This document shows, piece after piece, positions 18,266 through 27,806 of a stretch of DNA of 64,000 nucleotides. Below the pieces are notes generated by a model that was not told the DNA's origin, did no database searches, and worked only from the letters and a program-made list of their open reading frames with translations. The translations under genes were made by a program, and so were the position numbers. Each line of letters opens with the position of its first letter. Position 1 is the first letter of the stretch. The DNA comes from Pseudomonas duriflava (GTDB lineage Bacteria; Pseudomonadota; Gammaproteobacteria; Pseudomonadales; Pseudomonadaceae): contig NZ_VLKY01000011.1 in the NCBI RefSeq assembly GCF_007830155.1, forward strand, positions 151,938 through 215,937, written 5' to 3'.

Positions 18266-20473
18266 ATGCCTGCATTTACCTTCCGCCTCAACACGCTTGG
18301 TGTTCAAGTCTTGGTTGGCAGCTTATTGTTGAGTGTTTGTAGCCTAAGCCATAGTAGTTCCCTTCACTCCAAGCAGCCGCCTATTAAGACTCACGCAAAG
18401 CCCCTGATCGTAATTAATGGATTTAAATTTAAGGATCTGAATGCCAACAATCAGTTGGATGCTTATGAGAACTGGAGACTTCCTGCTGAGAGACGTGCTG
18501 CTGACCTGGTAAGCCGGATGAACCTGAATGAAAAGGCCGGCATGATGTTGATTGATACATTGAATCCGGGCTTTGGGGGGACTATTGACGCACCCGCTGA
18601 CCAGTACATCAATTCGGAAAGAATGACACGCTTTATATTCCGTAGTGTGGTGACGGCCAATCCTGTAGAAAGTACAACCTCGAGCAGGAATGGACAGCAG
18701 GTCACGCCTGAGCAGGCTGCCCGGTGGACAAATGCAATTCAGGAAATGGCAGAAAAGACACGGCTCGGCATTCCTGTTCTTTTCAAATCAAATGCTCGAA
18801 ATCATTACGAGCGTAATGCCCGCTTCGGTATCAACACCGAAGCGGGGTCTTTCTCGGAGTTTCCAAAAGAAGCCGGTTTAGCTGCTACACGTGACATGCG
18901 GATAATTCGAGATTTTGCCCGCATCATGGGGGAAGAGTGGAAAGCCATTGGCCTGAGAGGGATGTATGGTTACATGGCAGACCTATCCACCGAACCGCGC
19001 TGGTACCGTGTCCATGAAACCTTCACCGAGGATGCTGACCTCGGGACTGAAATCATGAAGACTTTGGTAGAAAATCTTCAGGGAGGACCAGTAAACCGAA
19101 ACACGCCTGTGGCCTTGACCATGAAGCATTTCCCTGGAGGCGGTCCCCAGGAAATGGGCTTGGATCCCCATTATACTTTTGGTAAGAATCAGGTTTATCC
19201 AGCAGGGAATTTCGAATATCACCTCAAGCCATGGCGAGCTGCGATAGAGGCCGGTGTCTCATCAGTCATGCCTTATTACGGTGTACCGATTGATCTGACC
19301 TATAAAGGCGTTAAATACGAGCAAACCGGTATGGCCTTTTCCAAGCAAATCGTAAATGACCTACTGCGTCAGCAGCTTGGGTTTAAAGGCTACGTAAATT
19401 CAGACACTGGCATAATTTCAGCGAGAGGCTGGGGCCTGGAAAACAAAACGGTAGCTGAGCGAGCTGCAGCCGCTATCAATAGTGGTACAGATGTGTTGTC
19501 GGGTTTCAACACCAAGCAAACCATTATTGATCTAGTCAAATCTGGTTTAGTGAGTGAAGAACGTGTCGATGAGGCAGTCAGGCGACTCCTCAAGGAGCAG
19601 TTTGAACTTGGACTGTTCGAAAATCCCTATGTAGATGCAAGCAAAGCGGCTGGAATCATTGGTAATGATGAGTTCCGAGCCAAGGCTTTACAAGCTCAGC
19701 GTAAATCCATTGTGTTATTGCAGAATCTAGCGCAGAGCTCTATTAAAAGCGCCAAAAAAATACTGCCTATTCCAGCACCAAGCACAGGGCAGCCACTCAA
19801 GCTTTATACAATGAACATGAATGCCGACGTGGTAGGGGGAGCCGAGTATGGCGGCTATACCGTCGTTAACGGAGATTATGATGCTGAAAAAGGCCAGAGC
19901 CGACCAAGTGCGTCTGGCGCTGATTATGCGATTCTTCGAATAGAAGTATCCAATCCTCAAGAAATTACCGGTACTTATAAGAGCAAGGATTCTCTTACCG
20001 GTGCCAATCCTGCTTATATTAATCCACAAACACAAAAGACCTGGGGTGCAGCAGACCCCGACAGTATTGATGACGGCTTGATTTATGGCGGTGCGCTTCC
20101 CTGGGAGGTAAATGCGTTGTCGTTTACTGAAATGGCTAAAACAGCGTCGTGGAGTATTTCGCCGAAACTGGAGGATATTCAGGCAGTTATGCAAGAGGTA
20201 GGCTCGAAAAAAACTATCCTCGCCATTTATTTCCGCCAACCATATGTTATGGATGATGCAAGTGGGTTAAAGAATGCAGGGGCGATTTTAGCTGGCTTTG
20301 GTGTAAGCGATTCCGTGCTTATGGACGTTATCACAGGTAAATATAAGCCTCGTGGAAAGCTACCATTTGCTCTGGCTAACAACCTGGAAGCCGTGATCAA
20401 TAACGATCCAGATGCGCCTGGCTATCCTGCCAAGGACACGTTATTCCCCTTTGGATTTGGCTTGAGCTATTAA
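18266..20473 (+). CDS. secreted glycoside hydrolase family 3 beta-glycosidase
   Basis: A 735-aa GH3 enzyme with an N-terminal signal peptide (hydrophobic stretch ~11-30). Residues ~50-65 hold a calcium-loop-like DLNANNQLDAYENW. The (beta/alpha)8 domain has MKHFPGGGPQEMGLDPHY and the nucleophile aspartate in GYVNSDTGII. The second alpha/beta domain follows (RKSIVLLQNLAQ... to LPFALANNLEA). The protein stops right after FPFGFGLSY, so it lacks the fibronectin-III domain that many GH3 enzymes carry. Role: hydrolysis of beta-glucosides or related oligosaccharides in the periplasm; substrate unknown. GAGAGGGA precedes the ATG. It is unusual for Pseudomonas, and base composition looks lower in GC than the neighbours, so horizontal acquisition is possible. 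Confidence 0.88.
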   Translation: MPAFTFRLNTLGVQVLVGSLLLSVCSLSHSSSLHSKQPPIKTHAKPLIVINGFKFKDLNANNQLDAYENWRLPAERRAADLVSRMNLNEKAGMMLIDTLNPGFGGTIDAPADQYINSERMTRFIFRSVVTANPVESTTSSRNGQQVTPEQAARWTNAIQEMAEKTRLGIPVLFKSNARNHYERNARFGINTEAGSFSEFPKEAGLAATRDMRIIRDFARIMGEEWKAIGLRGMYGYMADLSTEPRWYRVHETFTEDADLGTEIMKTLVENLQGGPVNRNTPVALTMKHFPGGGPQEMGLDPHYTFGKNQVYPAGNFEYHLKPWRAAIEAGVSSVMPYYGVPIDLTYKGVKYEQTGMAFSKQIVNDLLRQQLGFKGYVNSDTGIISARGWGLENKTVAERAAAAINSGTDVLSGFNTKQTIIDLVKSGLVSEERVDEAVRRLLKEQFELGLFENPYVDASKAAGIIGNDEFRAKALQAQRKSIVLLQNLAQSSIKSAKKILPIPAPSTGQPLKLYTMNMNADVVGGAEYGGYTVVNGDYDAEKGQSRPSASGADYAILRIEVSNPQEITGTYKSKDSLTGANPAYINPQTQKTWGAADPDSIDDGLIYGGALPWEVNALSFTEMAKTASWSISPKLEDIQAVMQEVGSKKTILAIYFRQPYVMDDASGLKNAGAILAGFGVSDSVLMDVITGKYKPRGKLPFALANNLEAVINNDPDAPGYPAKDTLFPFGFGLSY

Positions 20474-20495
20474 CTTTAACGCTCGTTAAGAACAT

Positions 20496-20523
20496 GCATG
20501 CAGCCTTTCAAGCGGCTGCATGC
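20496..20523 (+). terminator. hairpin after the GH3 gene
   Basis: Perfect 10-bp arms GCATGCAGCC and GGCTGCATGC around an 8-base loop, 22 bases after the stop. The downstream tail is only slightly T-rich. Confidence 0.55.
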
Positions 20524-20760
20524 GTATCTCATTCCGAATCTGTTTATATTTTATGAGGCGAAGTCTTTGGGTTGCTACAGAACCTGTTTAGACGTCTGAA
20601 AGCATATATCTATACAACTTTGAGAACGTCTTGTTATCCAATCAAGTAATCGCACAACGGAATACTTCAATAATCCATGTCGTGCTCTGTAACAAAAGAA
20701 ACTTCTCGTCATTCTGGTTGAGCGCTATTTTTTAGCAGTGTCTTTTTGCGAGAAAATCCA

Positions 20761-21894
20761 ATGACTCGTTTCATCAGACCTGTCATTCACGCACTGTCGG
20801 TTGCTCTCTTAGCCTTTAGTGGACCTTCCCACGCCCAAGGTGTTTCCGAAAAGGAATGGCCATTTACCGTAGCTGCTAAGGCTACCTTCAAACAGCCGTG
20901 GGCTATGACTTTTTTGCCTGACGGTACGCTGCTCGTTACCGAAAAGCATGGCGCGCTCAAGCATCTGGATCTTGATACCGGCCGTTCGAGCGCAATTACA
21001 GGGCTCCCTGCTATTGCTTATGGCGGGCAGGGTGGACTGGGGGACGTGATCCTTCATCCTGCCTTTACGGAAAACGGTTGGATCTATATTAGTTACGCTG
21101 AGGCCAGCCAAGACGGTGCTACCCGTGGTGCTGCGGTAGCACGGGCAAAGTTGGAGCTGGAGAAGGAGGGCAGCGGTAGGCTTTCCCATTTACAAGTCAT
21201 CTGGCGCCAGACACCCAAGGTTTCCGGTCAGGGTCACTATGGTCATCGCCTTGCCTTTGGGCCAGACGGAAAGCTGTGGATCAGCTCAGGCGAGCGGCAA
21301 CAGTTTACGCCGGCGCAAGACATGAACAGTAACCTGGGCAAAATCATTCGAATAAACGAGGATGGCAGTCTTCCAGCGGATAATCCTTTCGCTGACCAGG
21401 GCGGCATAGCAGCCCAGATATGGTCATTAGGCCATCGTAACCCGCTCGGCATTGCATTTGATAAAGAGGGCCGTTTGTGGGAGCACGAGATGGGCCCCAA
21501 AGGGGGAGATGAGTTTAACCTGATCGAGCGCGGAGCGAATTACGGCTATCCAAATGTTTCGGACGGGGACCACTACAGCGGCCGCCCGATTCCGGATCAT
21601 TCAACCAACCCTGAATATATACCTCCGAAAATCAGTTGGACACCTGTAATCTCGCCTGCAGGCCTGATTATTTACGAAGCGGACCGCTTCGCCCAGTGGA
21701 AGGGTAATGCCCTTATGGGCGGACTTTCCGCCAGGTCGCTGATACGGCTCGTGCTTGAAGGAGATCAGGCTCGTGAGGTGGAGCGGTATCAAATGGACGC
21801 CCGCATACGCGAGGTCGAGCAAGGGCCGGACGGAAGCTTATGGGTATTAGAAGATGGCTCTGATGGCCGGCTATTGGAGCTACAGCCTAAATAA
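20761..21894 (+). CDS. PQQ-dependent aldose sugar dehydrogenase, soluble GdhB/YliI type
   Basis: A 377-aa six-bladed beta-propeller of the soluble glucose/sorbosone dehydrogenase family. It oxidises aldoses in the periplasm with PQQ as cofactor. The signal peptide ends in SHAQG. Family motifs are [72 protein letters not shown] and [15 protein letters not shown], which hold the catalytic His and the PQQ and calcium contacts. An upstream TTG (20746) is possible, but the ATG at 20761 gives a normal signal peptide. It follows the GH3 gene after ~290 bases, so a link (glycoside hydrolysis then sugar oxidation) is plausible but unproven. Confidence 0.88.
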   Translation: MTRFIRPVIHALSVALLAFSGPSHAQGVSEKEWPFTVAAKATFKQPWAMTFLPDGTLLVTEKHGALKHLDLDTGRSSAITGLPAIAYGGQGGLGDVILHPAFTENGWIYISYAEASQDGATRGAAVARAKLELEKEGSGRLSHLQVIWRQTPKVSGQGHYGHRLAFGPDGKLWISSGERQQFTPAQDMNSNLGKIIRINEDGSLPADNPFADQGGIAAQIWSLGHRNPLGIAFDKEGRLWEHEMGPKGGDEFNLIERGANYGYPNVSDGDHYSGRPIPDHSTNPEYIPPKISWTPVISPAGLIIYEADRFAQWKGNALMGGLSARSLIRLVLEGDQAREVERYQMDARIREVEQGPDGSLWVLEDGSDGRLLELQPK

Positions 21895-21986
21895 ACAGAT
21901 GCACATGAAACGTCACAGTAGCGGCGGCTGACAGGCTAAAGCATCAGGCAACGGATAGCCTGTTTAGTAAAGCCGGTCCATGCTGA

Positions 21987-22006
21987 GCGCAGCGATAAGG
22001 CTGCGC
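21987..22006 (+). terminator. hairpin in the gap before galT
   Basis: Arms GCGCAGC and GCTGCGC around a 6-base loop, ~90 bases after the sugar-dehydrogenase stop, followed by a short CTTTTA. The rest of the 21895-22262 gap shows no gene. Confidence 0.35.
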
Positions 22007-22241
22007 CTGCCCCATGCTTTTACTGCAAGAGATTATAAAGCCTGTGTTCTGTCGCAAAGGCCACCGGCTCTAAAACGCCTCATGGTTCCGCTTGTCTGTA
22101 AGCGATCATAAAAAATATCGATACCCCCTTAAGTATTTTCCAGACGACGTTTAAGCAGGCCGGCTTTAACGTCAGCAGCAAGATGGCAGGTAAGTGTACC
22201 TTTGCCATGTCAAGACTCCCTGTACAGGGTCGTTTCACCAT

Positions 22242-22252
22242 AAGAACAACAA
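22242..22252 (+). promoter_or_regulatory. candidate Crc/Hfq catabolite-repression motif at galT
   Basis: AAGAACAACAA contains overlapping matches to AAnAAnAA, the A-rich Hfq/Crc target that pseudomonads use to block translation of catabolic mRNAs. It ends 10 bases before the galT start codon, which is where such motifs act. Confidence 0.45.
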
Positions 22253-22262
22253 GGGTAGCCTT

Positions 22263-23603
22263 ATGCATACCGACTCGCCTGTCGACGTCAAAAAATGGAT
22301 CGATAGCCGGCCTGTCACGGGCCATCAATGGATGATCCTTGCTCTCTGTTTTTTCATCGTTCTCTTCGATGGTGTAGACGTAGCCGTAATGGGCTTCATC
22401 GCACCCTCGCTTATGCAGGACTGGCAACTTTCCAAGGCTGCGTTTGGTCCTGTTATGAGTGCAGCGATGATTGGCCTGGCCGTAGGCGCACTGGTGGCAG
22501 GTCCTTACGCTGACCGTTTTGGTCGCAAGACCGTACTGCTAGGGGCGGTAACCGCTTTTGGCGTATTGAGCCTGGCCTGCGCCTTTGCTCGTAATCCATA
22601 CGAGCTGGCCATCCTGCGCTTTCTGACGGGCGTTGGCCTGGGCGCTGCGATGCCAAATACCACGACGCTTCTGTCCGAGTATCTGCCCGAGCGCTATCGT
22701 TCCTTGTTGATTACTGTCATGTTTACCGGCTTTAACCTAGGTTCAGGGGCCGGTGGGTTCGTGGCTGCTTGGTTGATTCCGCACTTCGGCTGGCAATCGG
22801 TACTGCTGGTGGGTGGGCTACTGCCCATTGCACTACTACCGTTTCTCTGGCTGCTGCTTCCCGAGTCGGCTCGCTTCCTGGTTGCCAAAGGTGCGCCTGC
22901 TGCAAGGATCGCTGCAGTATTGAACAAGTTAGGTGGTCAATTCTCTTCCCAAACTCGCTTCGTTAGTACTGAGCCGGCTGTGCAAAACAAGACGCCGGTT
23001 CGTGCATTGTTTGCCGAGCGCTATCGGTTGGGCACGTTCTCGCTTTGGACAACCTACTTCATGGGCCTGCTGGTGATCTACCTGATGATGGGTTGGCTGC
23101 CTACATTGATTCGTGAATCCGGTGTTTCCATCGAACGAGCGGCTACACTGACCGCTTTGTTCCAAATTGGCGGGACCGTAGGCGCTATTGTGGTTGGCTG
23201 GATCATGGATCGGCGCAATCCGAATCGTGTTATTGCCGGCTCCTATGCCTTGGGTGGTGCATTTATCCTGTTGCTGGGCGCATTGGGCTTGGAGTCCAGC
23301 TTGTTGACCCTTGGCGTGATCGCGGCTGGCTTCTGCATGAGCGGTGCTCAGACGGGACTGAATGCCTACGCGCCGGGTTATTACCCCACCGAGTCGCGTG
23401 CTACCGGCGTAAGCTGGATGCTGGGCATTGGTCGTTTCGGCGCTATTTTTGGCTCAATGATTGGCGGAGCGGTGCTAAGTCTGGGGCTGAGTTTCGGTCT
23501 GGTCTTTGCGGTACTGGCAATTCCGGCTTTCATCGCGGCGCTGGCAATACTGGGTAACGGTTACGCGGCTCGTCGCACTGCCCACCCGGCGCTGGCGTCT
23601 TAA
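22263..23603 (+). CDS. galT: gallate/aromatic acid MFS transporter
   Basis: A 446-aa inner-membrane symporter of the aromatic acid:H+ symporter (AAHS) family with 12 predicted helices. The AAHS signature FDGVDVAVMGFIAPSL in helix 1 holds the conserved aspartate, and DRFGRK lies in the loop between helices 2 and 3. The open frame begins earlier, but the ATG at 22263 follows an AAGGG site and matches the family N-terminus. It lies 18 bases upstream of galA, so it most likely imports gallate or a related hydroxybenzoate for that enzyme. Confidence 0.9.
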   Translation: MHTDSPVDVKKWIDSRPVTGHQWMILALCFFIVLFDGVDVAVMGFIAPSLMQDWQLSKAAFGPVMSAAMIGLAVGALVAGPYADRFGRKTVLLGAVTAFGVLSLACAFARNPYELAILRFLTGVGLGAAMPNTTTLLSEYLPERYRSLLITVMFTGFNLGSGAGGFVAAWLIPHFGWQSVLLVGGLLPIALLPFLWLLLPESARFLVAKGAPAARIAAVLNKLGGQFSSQTRFVSTEPAVQNKTPVRALFAERYRLGTFSLWTTYFMGLLVIYLMMGWLPTLIRESGVSIERAATLTALFQIGGTVGAIVVGWIMDRRNPNRVIAGSYALGGAFILLLGALGLESSLLTLGVIAAGFCMSGAQTGLNAYAPGYYPTESRATGVSWMLGIGRFGAIFGSMIGGAVLSLGLSFGLVFAVLAIPAFIAALAILGNGYAARRTAHPALAS

Positions 23604-23621
23604 TACACAAAGGAAACTGTT

Positions 23622-24878
23622 ATGGCACGTATCATCGGGGGGCTTGCAGTCTCTCATACTCCTACCATCGGCTTCGCCGTTGATCATAACAAGCAAGAGG
23701 AAGAGGCGTGGGCGCCTATATTCAAAAGCTTCGAGCCAATGAAGGCGTGGCTTAACGAAAAGAGGCCCGACGTACTGTTCTACATTTTTAATGATCACAT
23801 CACATCGTTCTTCTTCGATCACTATTCTGCGTTCGCGTTGGGAGTAGACGATCATTACGATGTGGCTGACGAAGGCGGCGGTGTACGAGGGATACCCTCT
23901 ATCGGCGGTAACGCAGCCCTGGCGCGGCACATTGGTGCAAGCTTGATGGCTGATGAGTTCGACATGTCTTTCTTCCGGGACAAGCCTATTGATCATGGCC
24001 TGTTTTCGCCCATGTCAGCCTTGTTGCCCTTCGAGCCGAAGTGGCCTGTCGACGTCGTGCCGCTGCAAGTAGGCGTGCTGCAGTTTCCGATTCCCAGTGC
24101 CAAACGTTGCTACAAGCTGGGACAGGCGCTGCGTCGAGCCATCGAAAGCTATCCTGAAGACCTGAAGGTAGTTGTTGCCTCAACGGGCGGTGTGTCTCAT
24201 CAAGTGCATGGCGAACGTTGCGGTTTCAACAACCCGGAATGGGATGCTCAGTTTGTCGATCTGTTCGTCAACGATCCAGTTCGGCTTACCGAAATGACTG
24301 TGGCCGAATACGCTACCCTGGGTGGGCTTGAGGGCTCGGAAGTCATTACCTGGCTAATTATGCGGGGGGCTCTGTCTTCTAATGTGAAGCTGATTCATCA
24401 GGATTACTATTTACCCTCCATGACTGGTATCGCCACGCTGCTCCTGGAGAACCAGGCGCGTGAAGTTCCTATCGACGTGCATGAGCGTCATCGTGAGCAT
24501 ATGAACCATGAGCTGGCCGGCATTGAAAAGCTTGAGGGGACTTATCCTTTCACGCTTGAACGCAGTGCCAAGGGGTACCGACTGAACAAGTTCCTGCATG
24601 GTCTGATTGTGCCAGCCTGGCGGGAGCGGTTCCTGGAAGAGCCTGAAGCCATGTTTGAGGAGGCTGGGCTGACAGAAGAAGAGCGGGATCTGGTTCGCCG
24701 TCGCGACTGGCGTGGACTGATTCAATACGGAGCGATCTTTTTTCTACTGGAAAAGTTGGGTGCGGTAGTAGGTATTTCCAATCTGCACATTTATTCGGCG
24801 ATGCGCGGGCAGTCGCTGGAAGAGTTCCAGAAAACGCGTAACCAGCAGGTACTGTATTCGGTTGCTGGTAAAAAATAG
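23622..24878 (+). CDS. galA: gallate dioxygenase
   Basis: Extradiol ring cleavage of gallate to 4-oxalomesaconate using non-haem Fe(II). A 418-aa fusion: the N-terminal ~280 residues are a LigB-type catalytic domain (iron ligands expected at His12 in VSHTP and His59 in FNDHI; STGGVSHQVHG in the middle), and the C-terminal ~130 residues are a LigA-like small domain. This fused form and length are typical of GalA as opposed to two-subunit protocatechuate 4,5-dioxygenases. GGAA precedes the ATG. Together with galT and the galBCD block it completes the gallate route. Confidence 0.93.
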   Translation: MARIIGGLAVSHTPTIGFAVDHNKQEEEAWAPIFKSFEPMKAWLNEKRPDVLFYIFNDHITSFFFDHYSAFALGVDDHYDVADEGGGVRGIPSIGGNAALARHIGASLMADEFDMSFFRDKPIDHGLFSPMSALLPFEPKWPVDVVPLQVGVLQFPIPSAKRCYKLGQALRRAIESYPEDLKVVVASTGGVSHQVHGERCGFNNPEWDAQFVDLFVNDPVRLTEMTVAEYATLGGLEGSEVITWLIMRGALSSNVKLIHQDYYLPSMTGIATLLLENQAREVPIDVHERHREHMNHELAGIEKLEGTYPFTLERSAKGYRLNKFLHGLIVPAWRERFLEEPEAMFEEAGLTEEERDLVRRRDWRGLIQYGAIFFLLEKLGAVVGISNLHIYSAMRGQSLEEFQKTRNQQVLYSVAGKK

Positions 24879-24895
24879 ACTGTAGAACGGTGCTT

Positions 24896-24919
24896 CGGAG
24901 GCGGTTAACGCCGCTTCCG
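24896..24919 (+). terminator. hairpin between convergent galA and galR
   Basis: CGGAGGCGG pairs with CCGCTTCCG (one G-T pair) around a 6-base loop. A T-rich run follows after a further ~14 bases. It could serve galA. Confidence 0.45.
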
Positions 24920-24999
24920 GAACCTGTGCTTGGTTTTTAGTGGTAGGGCTTTCCATCATTATGTGTAATAAGCGGAGCTCAGGGTATTGGCGTTACTGG

Positions 25000-26208
25000 T
25001 TATGAGTCTGCAGGCTCCAGCGCTACCTCTCGCACTTTTTCCATCAGGGCACGTGCCGCAGGCGAATGCAACCCTCCCGCCCGATAGATGAGTCCAATGG
25101 CTCGGCTGGTGTGACGCAGCTGCAAGGGCAGGCGCTGTAATTCACCGGACATGATTTCATATTCGAGTTGATGGGCCGAGACGGCCGCCAATAGATCCGA
25201 GCGCAGTAGTAAGCCACGGATGATGGCCAGATCACCGGTTTCTACTACCGGTTGGGGAACCTCGATTCCCAATTCGGCAAAGTAAGTCTCCAGCTGTTTC
25301 CGAGAGGGAGAGCCGGCGCGTGGTAATATCCAGCGAGCATGGCTCAGGTCATTCAGGCTTATTCCTGCATCCAGCAAGGGATGCCCGCGCCGTACCAGAA
25401 TGACCATTTCCTCGGTTAACAAGGGTTCGCCCTGCAGATCACTGGCATAGTCGGATGAGCGTAATGCGCCCAGCACGAAGTCGATATCACCGGCGCGCAG
25501 TTCGGTTGCCAGCAGGTCGAAAGGACTTTCATTAGTTGCCACCCGAACGCCAGGGTGCGCAGAAGTAAGGCGTAAAATCGCCTCTGGCAGGATGCGGCTA
25601 CGCCCTAAAGGAAGCGCGCCCACAGTAACCATACCTTGCAGCGAGCCTTGCAAGGCAGCGATGTCTGCATCGATATGGCGAAGCTCGTTCAATGCCCGGC
25701 GAATGGCGAGCAGGATATCCCGGCTAGCCAGTGTTGGTTGCAAACCGCGAGGAGTACGCTCAAACAAATGTTGGCCGCAGCCACCTTCGAGTACCTTGAG
25801 CGCTGCGCTAACTGCCGGCTGGGTCAGGCCGAAGGCTGCTGCAACGGTCTGCATATGATGGGTCTCGCACAACTTGACGAATACTTCCAGACGCCGCGTG
25901 TGCATTAAATACAGCGGCTCGGATACCGGTCCTGCGCCATGATTAAGCAGGCGTGGGACAGCTTCCAGTTCAACCAAGGCGCGCCGTGCACGCGGAAGGA
26001 TACGTGTTCCATAATCGGTCAAACGCATACCATTGGCGTGTCGCTCAAAGAGCGGAATCGATAGCCTTTTCTCCAAGTCACGAATTGACCGTGTAACAAC
26101 CGATTGTGCCCGGTAAAGTACTTCGGAAGCCTTGGATACGCTGCCTTGTTCAGCTACCCGAACGAATGCGCGTATCTGCATCAGGCTAGGAAGCTCTGCA
26201 GCAACCAT
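25000..26208 (-). CDS. galR: LysR-type regulator of gallate catabolism with two HTH domains
   Basis: At 402 aa this is ~100 residues longer than a standard LysR protein. The extra length is an additional N-terminal LysR-type DNA-binding domain: residues ~9-68 (QIRAFVRVAEQGSVSKASEV, SIRDLEKRLSIPLFERH) and again ~102-160 (RRLEVFVKLCETHHMQTVAA, ALKVLEGGCGQHLFERT). A single substrate-binding domain follows (~190-395). It is flanked by galTA and by the divergent galBCD, so it most likely activates both units in response to gallate or a pathway intermediate. The gene symbol rests on location. Double-HTH LysR proteins exist near other meta-cleavage genes in my memory, but I cannot confirm how common they are. 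Confidence 0.85.
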   Translation of the reverse strand: MVAAELPSLMQIRAFVRVAEQGSVSKASEVLYRAQSVVTRSIRDLEKRLSIPLFERHANGMRLTDYGTRILPRARRALVELEAVPRLLNHGAGPVSEPLYLMHTRRLEVFVKLCETHHMQTVAAAFGLTQPAVSAALKVLEGGCGQHLFERTPRGLQPTLASRDILLAIRRALNELRHIDADIAALQGSLQGMVTVGALPLGRSRILPEAILRLTSAHPGVRVATNESPFDLLATELRAGDIDFVLGALRSSDYASDLQGEPLLTEEMVILVRRGHPLLDAGISLNDLSHARWILPRAGSPSRKQLETYFAELGIEVPQPVVETGDLAIIRGLLLRSDLLAAVSAHQLEYEIMSGELQRLPLQLRHTSRAIGLIYRAGGLHSPAARALMEKVREVALEPADS

Positions 26209-26291
26209 CTTTGTCTTCTCATGGGTAGGGCGGGGATAGAGATCATGCGCTCAGTCAGCTGATAAGTAAAACGTATACCTGATCGAGTTGA

Positions 26292-26310
26292 ATGCAATAT
26301 TCGTTATGCA
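26292..26310. promoter_or_regulatory. candidate GalR box in the galR-galB intergenic region
   Basis: TGCA - 10 bases - TGCA lies between the divergent galR and galB starts, within an A/T-rich core, as LysR activators prefer. The half-sites are short, so this is only a suggestion. Confidence 0.3.
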
Positions 26311-26352
26311 GCGTATCGTGGCAACCTCTGGCTTAAACGAGAGGAGCCCGAG

Positions 26353-27090
26353 ATGAGTGAATCCAACAAGAAAACAGCCCTGGTAGTTAGCGCACATTCC
26401 GCTGATTTCGTCTGGCGTGCCGGTGGTGCCATCGCCCTGCATGCCCAGCAAGGCTATACCGTGCATATCGTCTGCCTGTCCTTTGGCGAGCGCGGCGAGT
26501 CCGCCAAGCTGTGGCGCAAGGGCGAGATGACCGAAGAAAAGGTCAAGGCCGCCCGCCGTACAGAGGCCGAAGCGGCTGCCGAGGTGCTGGGAGCCAGTGT
26601 CGAGTTCTTTGATATCGGCGACTACCCCATGCGTGCCGACAAGGACACCCTGTTTCGTCTGGCCGATGTCTTCCGCCGCGTACAACCTGAGTTTGTACTG
26701 AGCCACTCGCTCAAGGACCCGTACAACTACGACCACCCCTTGGCCACGCATCTGGCTCAGGAGGCACGCATCATTGCCCAGGCCGAAGGCTACAAGCCGG
26801 GTGAGAAGATTGTGGGCGCACCGCCGGTGTACTGCTTTGAGCCGCACCAGCCCGAGCAGTGCGAATGGCGTCCGGATGTACTGCTGGATATCACTGACGT
26901 GTGGGACAAGAAGTACGCGGCGATCCAGTGCATGGCTGGTCAGGAGCACCTGTGGGAGTACTACACCCGGGTTGCGCTGCAGCGTGGTGTACAGGCCAAG
27001 CGTAACGTAGGCATTACCTCCAGCAAGAACATCGTTTATGCCGAGGGCTACCAGAGCATATTCCCACGCGTCACGGAGAACCTGGCATGA
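26353..27090 (+). CDS. galB: 4-oxalomesaconate hydratase
   Basis: Adds water to 4-oxalomesaconate (enol form) to give 4-carboxy-4-hydroxy-2-oxoadipate. A 245-aa PIG-L/LmbE-fold Zn enzyme. The usual AHPDD motif is AHSAD here (residues ~14-18), as in the gallate-type hydratase, and [15 protein letters not shown] supplies the later metal-site residues. This family is unrelated to LigJ-type hydratases. GAGGAG precedes the ATG. The stop overlaps the galC start by 4 bases, so galBCD is one operon. Confidence 0.92.
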   Translation: MSESNKKTALVVSAHSADFVWRAGGAIALHAQQGYTVHIVCLSFGERGESAKLWRKGEMTEEKVKAARRTEAEAAAEVLGASVEFFDIGDYPMRADKDTLFRLADVFRRVQPEFVLSHSLKDPYNYDHPLATHLAQEARIIAQAEGYKPGEKIVGAPPVYCFEPHQPEQCEWRPDVLLDITDVWDKKYAAIQCMAGQEHLWEYYTRVALQRGVQAKRNVGITSSKNIVYAEGYQSIFPRVTENLA

Positions 27091-27803
27091 GCAGCTTGAT
27101 CGGCAAGACCGGCATCGTGGTACGCACTATCCAGCGCGCCGAGTCGGCGGTTATTGATGAGTTGGTGCAGTATGGCGTAGCGACCATTCACGAGGCCCAG
27201 GGCCGGAAGGGCTTGCTCGATCCGTCGATTCGCCCTATCCAGCAAGACCATGGCATCAGTGGCTCCGCTGTTACCGTACTGGTAGCTCCTGGCGACAACT
27301 GGATGTTTCATGTTGCGGTAGAGCAGTGTAAACCAGGCGATATTCTGGTCGTTGCGCCCAGTTCCCCATGCACTGACGGTTATTTCGGTGACCTGCTGGC
27401 CGCCTCACTTAAAGCGCGTGGCGTTCGTGGCCTGGTCGTGGATGCGGGTGTACGTGACAGTCGCACTCTGCGTGAGATGGGCTTTGCCGTATGGTCGCGA
27501 GCGGTCTATGCACAGGGTACCGTCAAGGAAACCCTGGGATCGGTAAATATTCCGGTGATCTGTGCAGGGCAACTGATCAACCCGGGTGATGTGATTGTGG
27601 CCGATGACGATGGCGTCGTGGTGGTCCGCCGCACAGAAGCGCAGCAGGTACTGGAAGCCAGCCGCAAGCGAGCCGATGCTGAAGAGCAGAAGCGTGTGCG
27701 CCTGGCAGAGGGCGAGTTGGGGCTGGACATCTACAACATGCGTCCGCGCCTGGCTGAAAAGGGTCTCCGCTACGTCGATAGCCTGGACGAACTGGAGGGC
27801 TGA
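27087..27803 (+). CDS. galC: 4-carboxy-4-hydroxy-2-oxoadipate aldolase
   Basis: Splits 4-carboxy-4-hydroxy-2-oxoadipate into pyruvate and oxaloacetate; the type II, metal-dependent HMG/CHA aldolase of RraA fold. 238 aa. The motif [24 protein letters not shown] holds the active-site loop with Arg and Asp, and [12 protein letters not shown] is the N-terminal signature. It overlaps galB and is followed after 3 bases by galD. This is the last step of the pathway to central metabolism. RraA itself is shorter (~160 aa), which supports the aldolase call. Confidence 0.93.
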   Translation: MSSLIGKTGIVVRTIQRAESAVIDELVQYGVATIHEAQGRKGLLDPSIRPIQQDHGISGSAVTVLVAPGDNWMFHVAVEQCKPGDILVVAPSSPCTDGYFGDLLAASLKARGVRGLVVDAGVRDSRTLREMGFAVWSRAVYAQGTVKETLGSVNIPVICAGQLINPGDVIVADDDGVVVVRRTEAQQVLEASRKRADAEEQKRVRLAEGELGLDIYNMRPRLAEKGLRYVDSLDELEG

Positions 27804-27806
27804 GCC

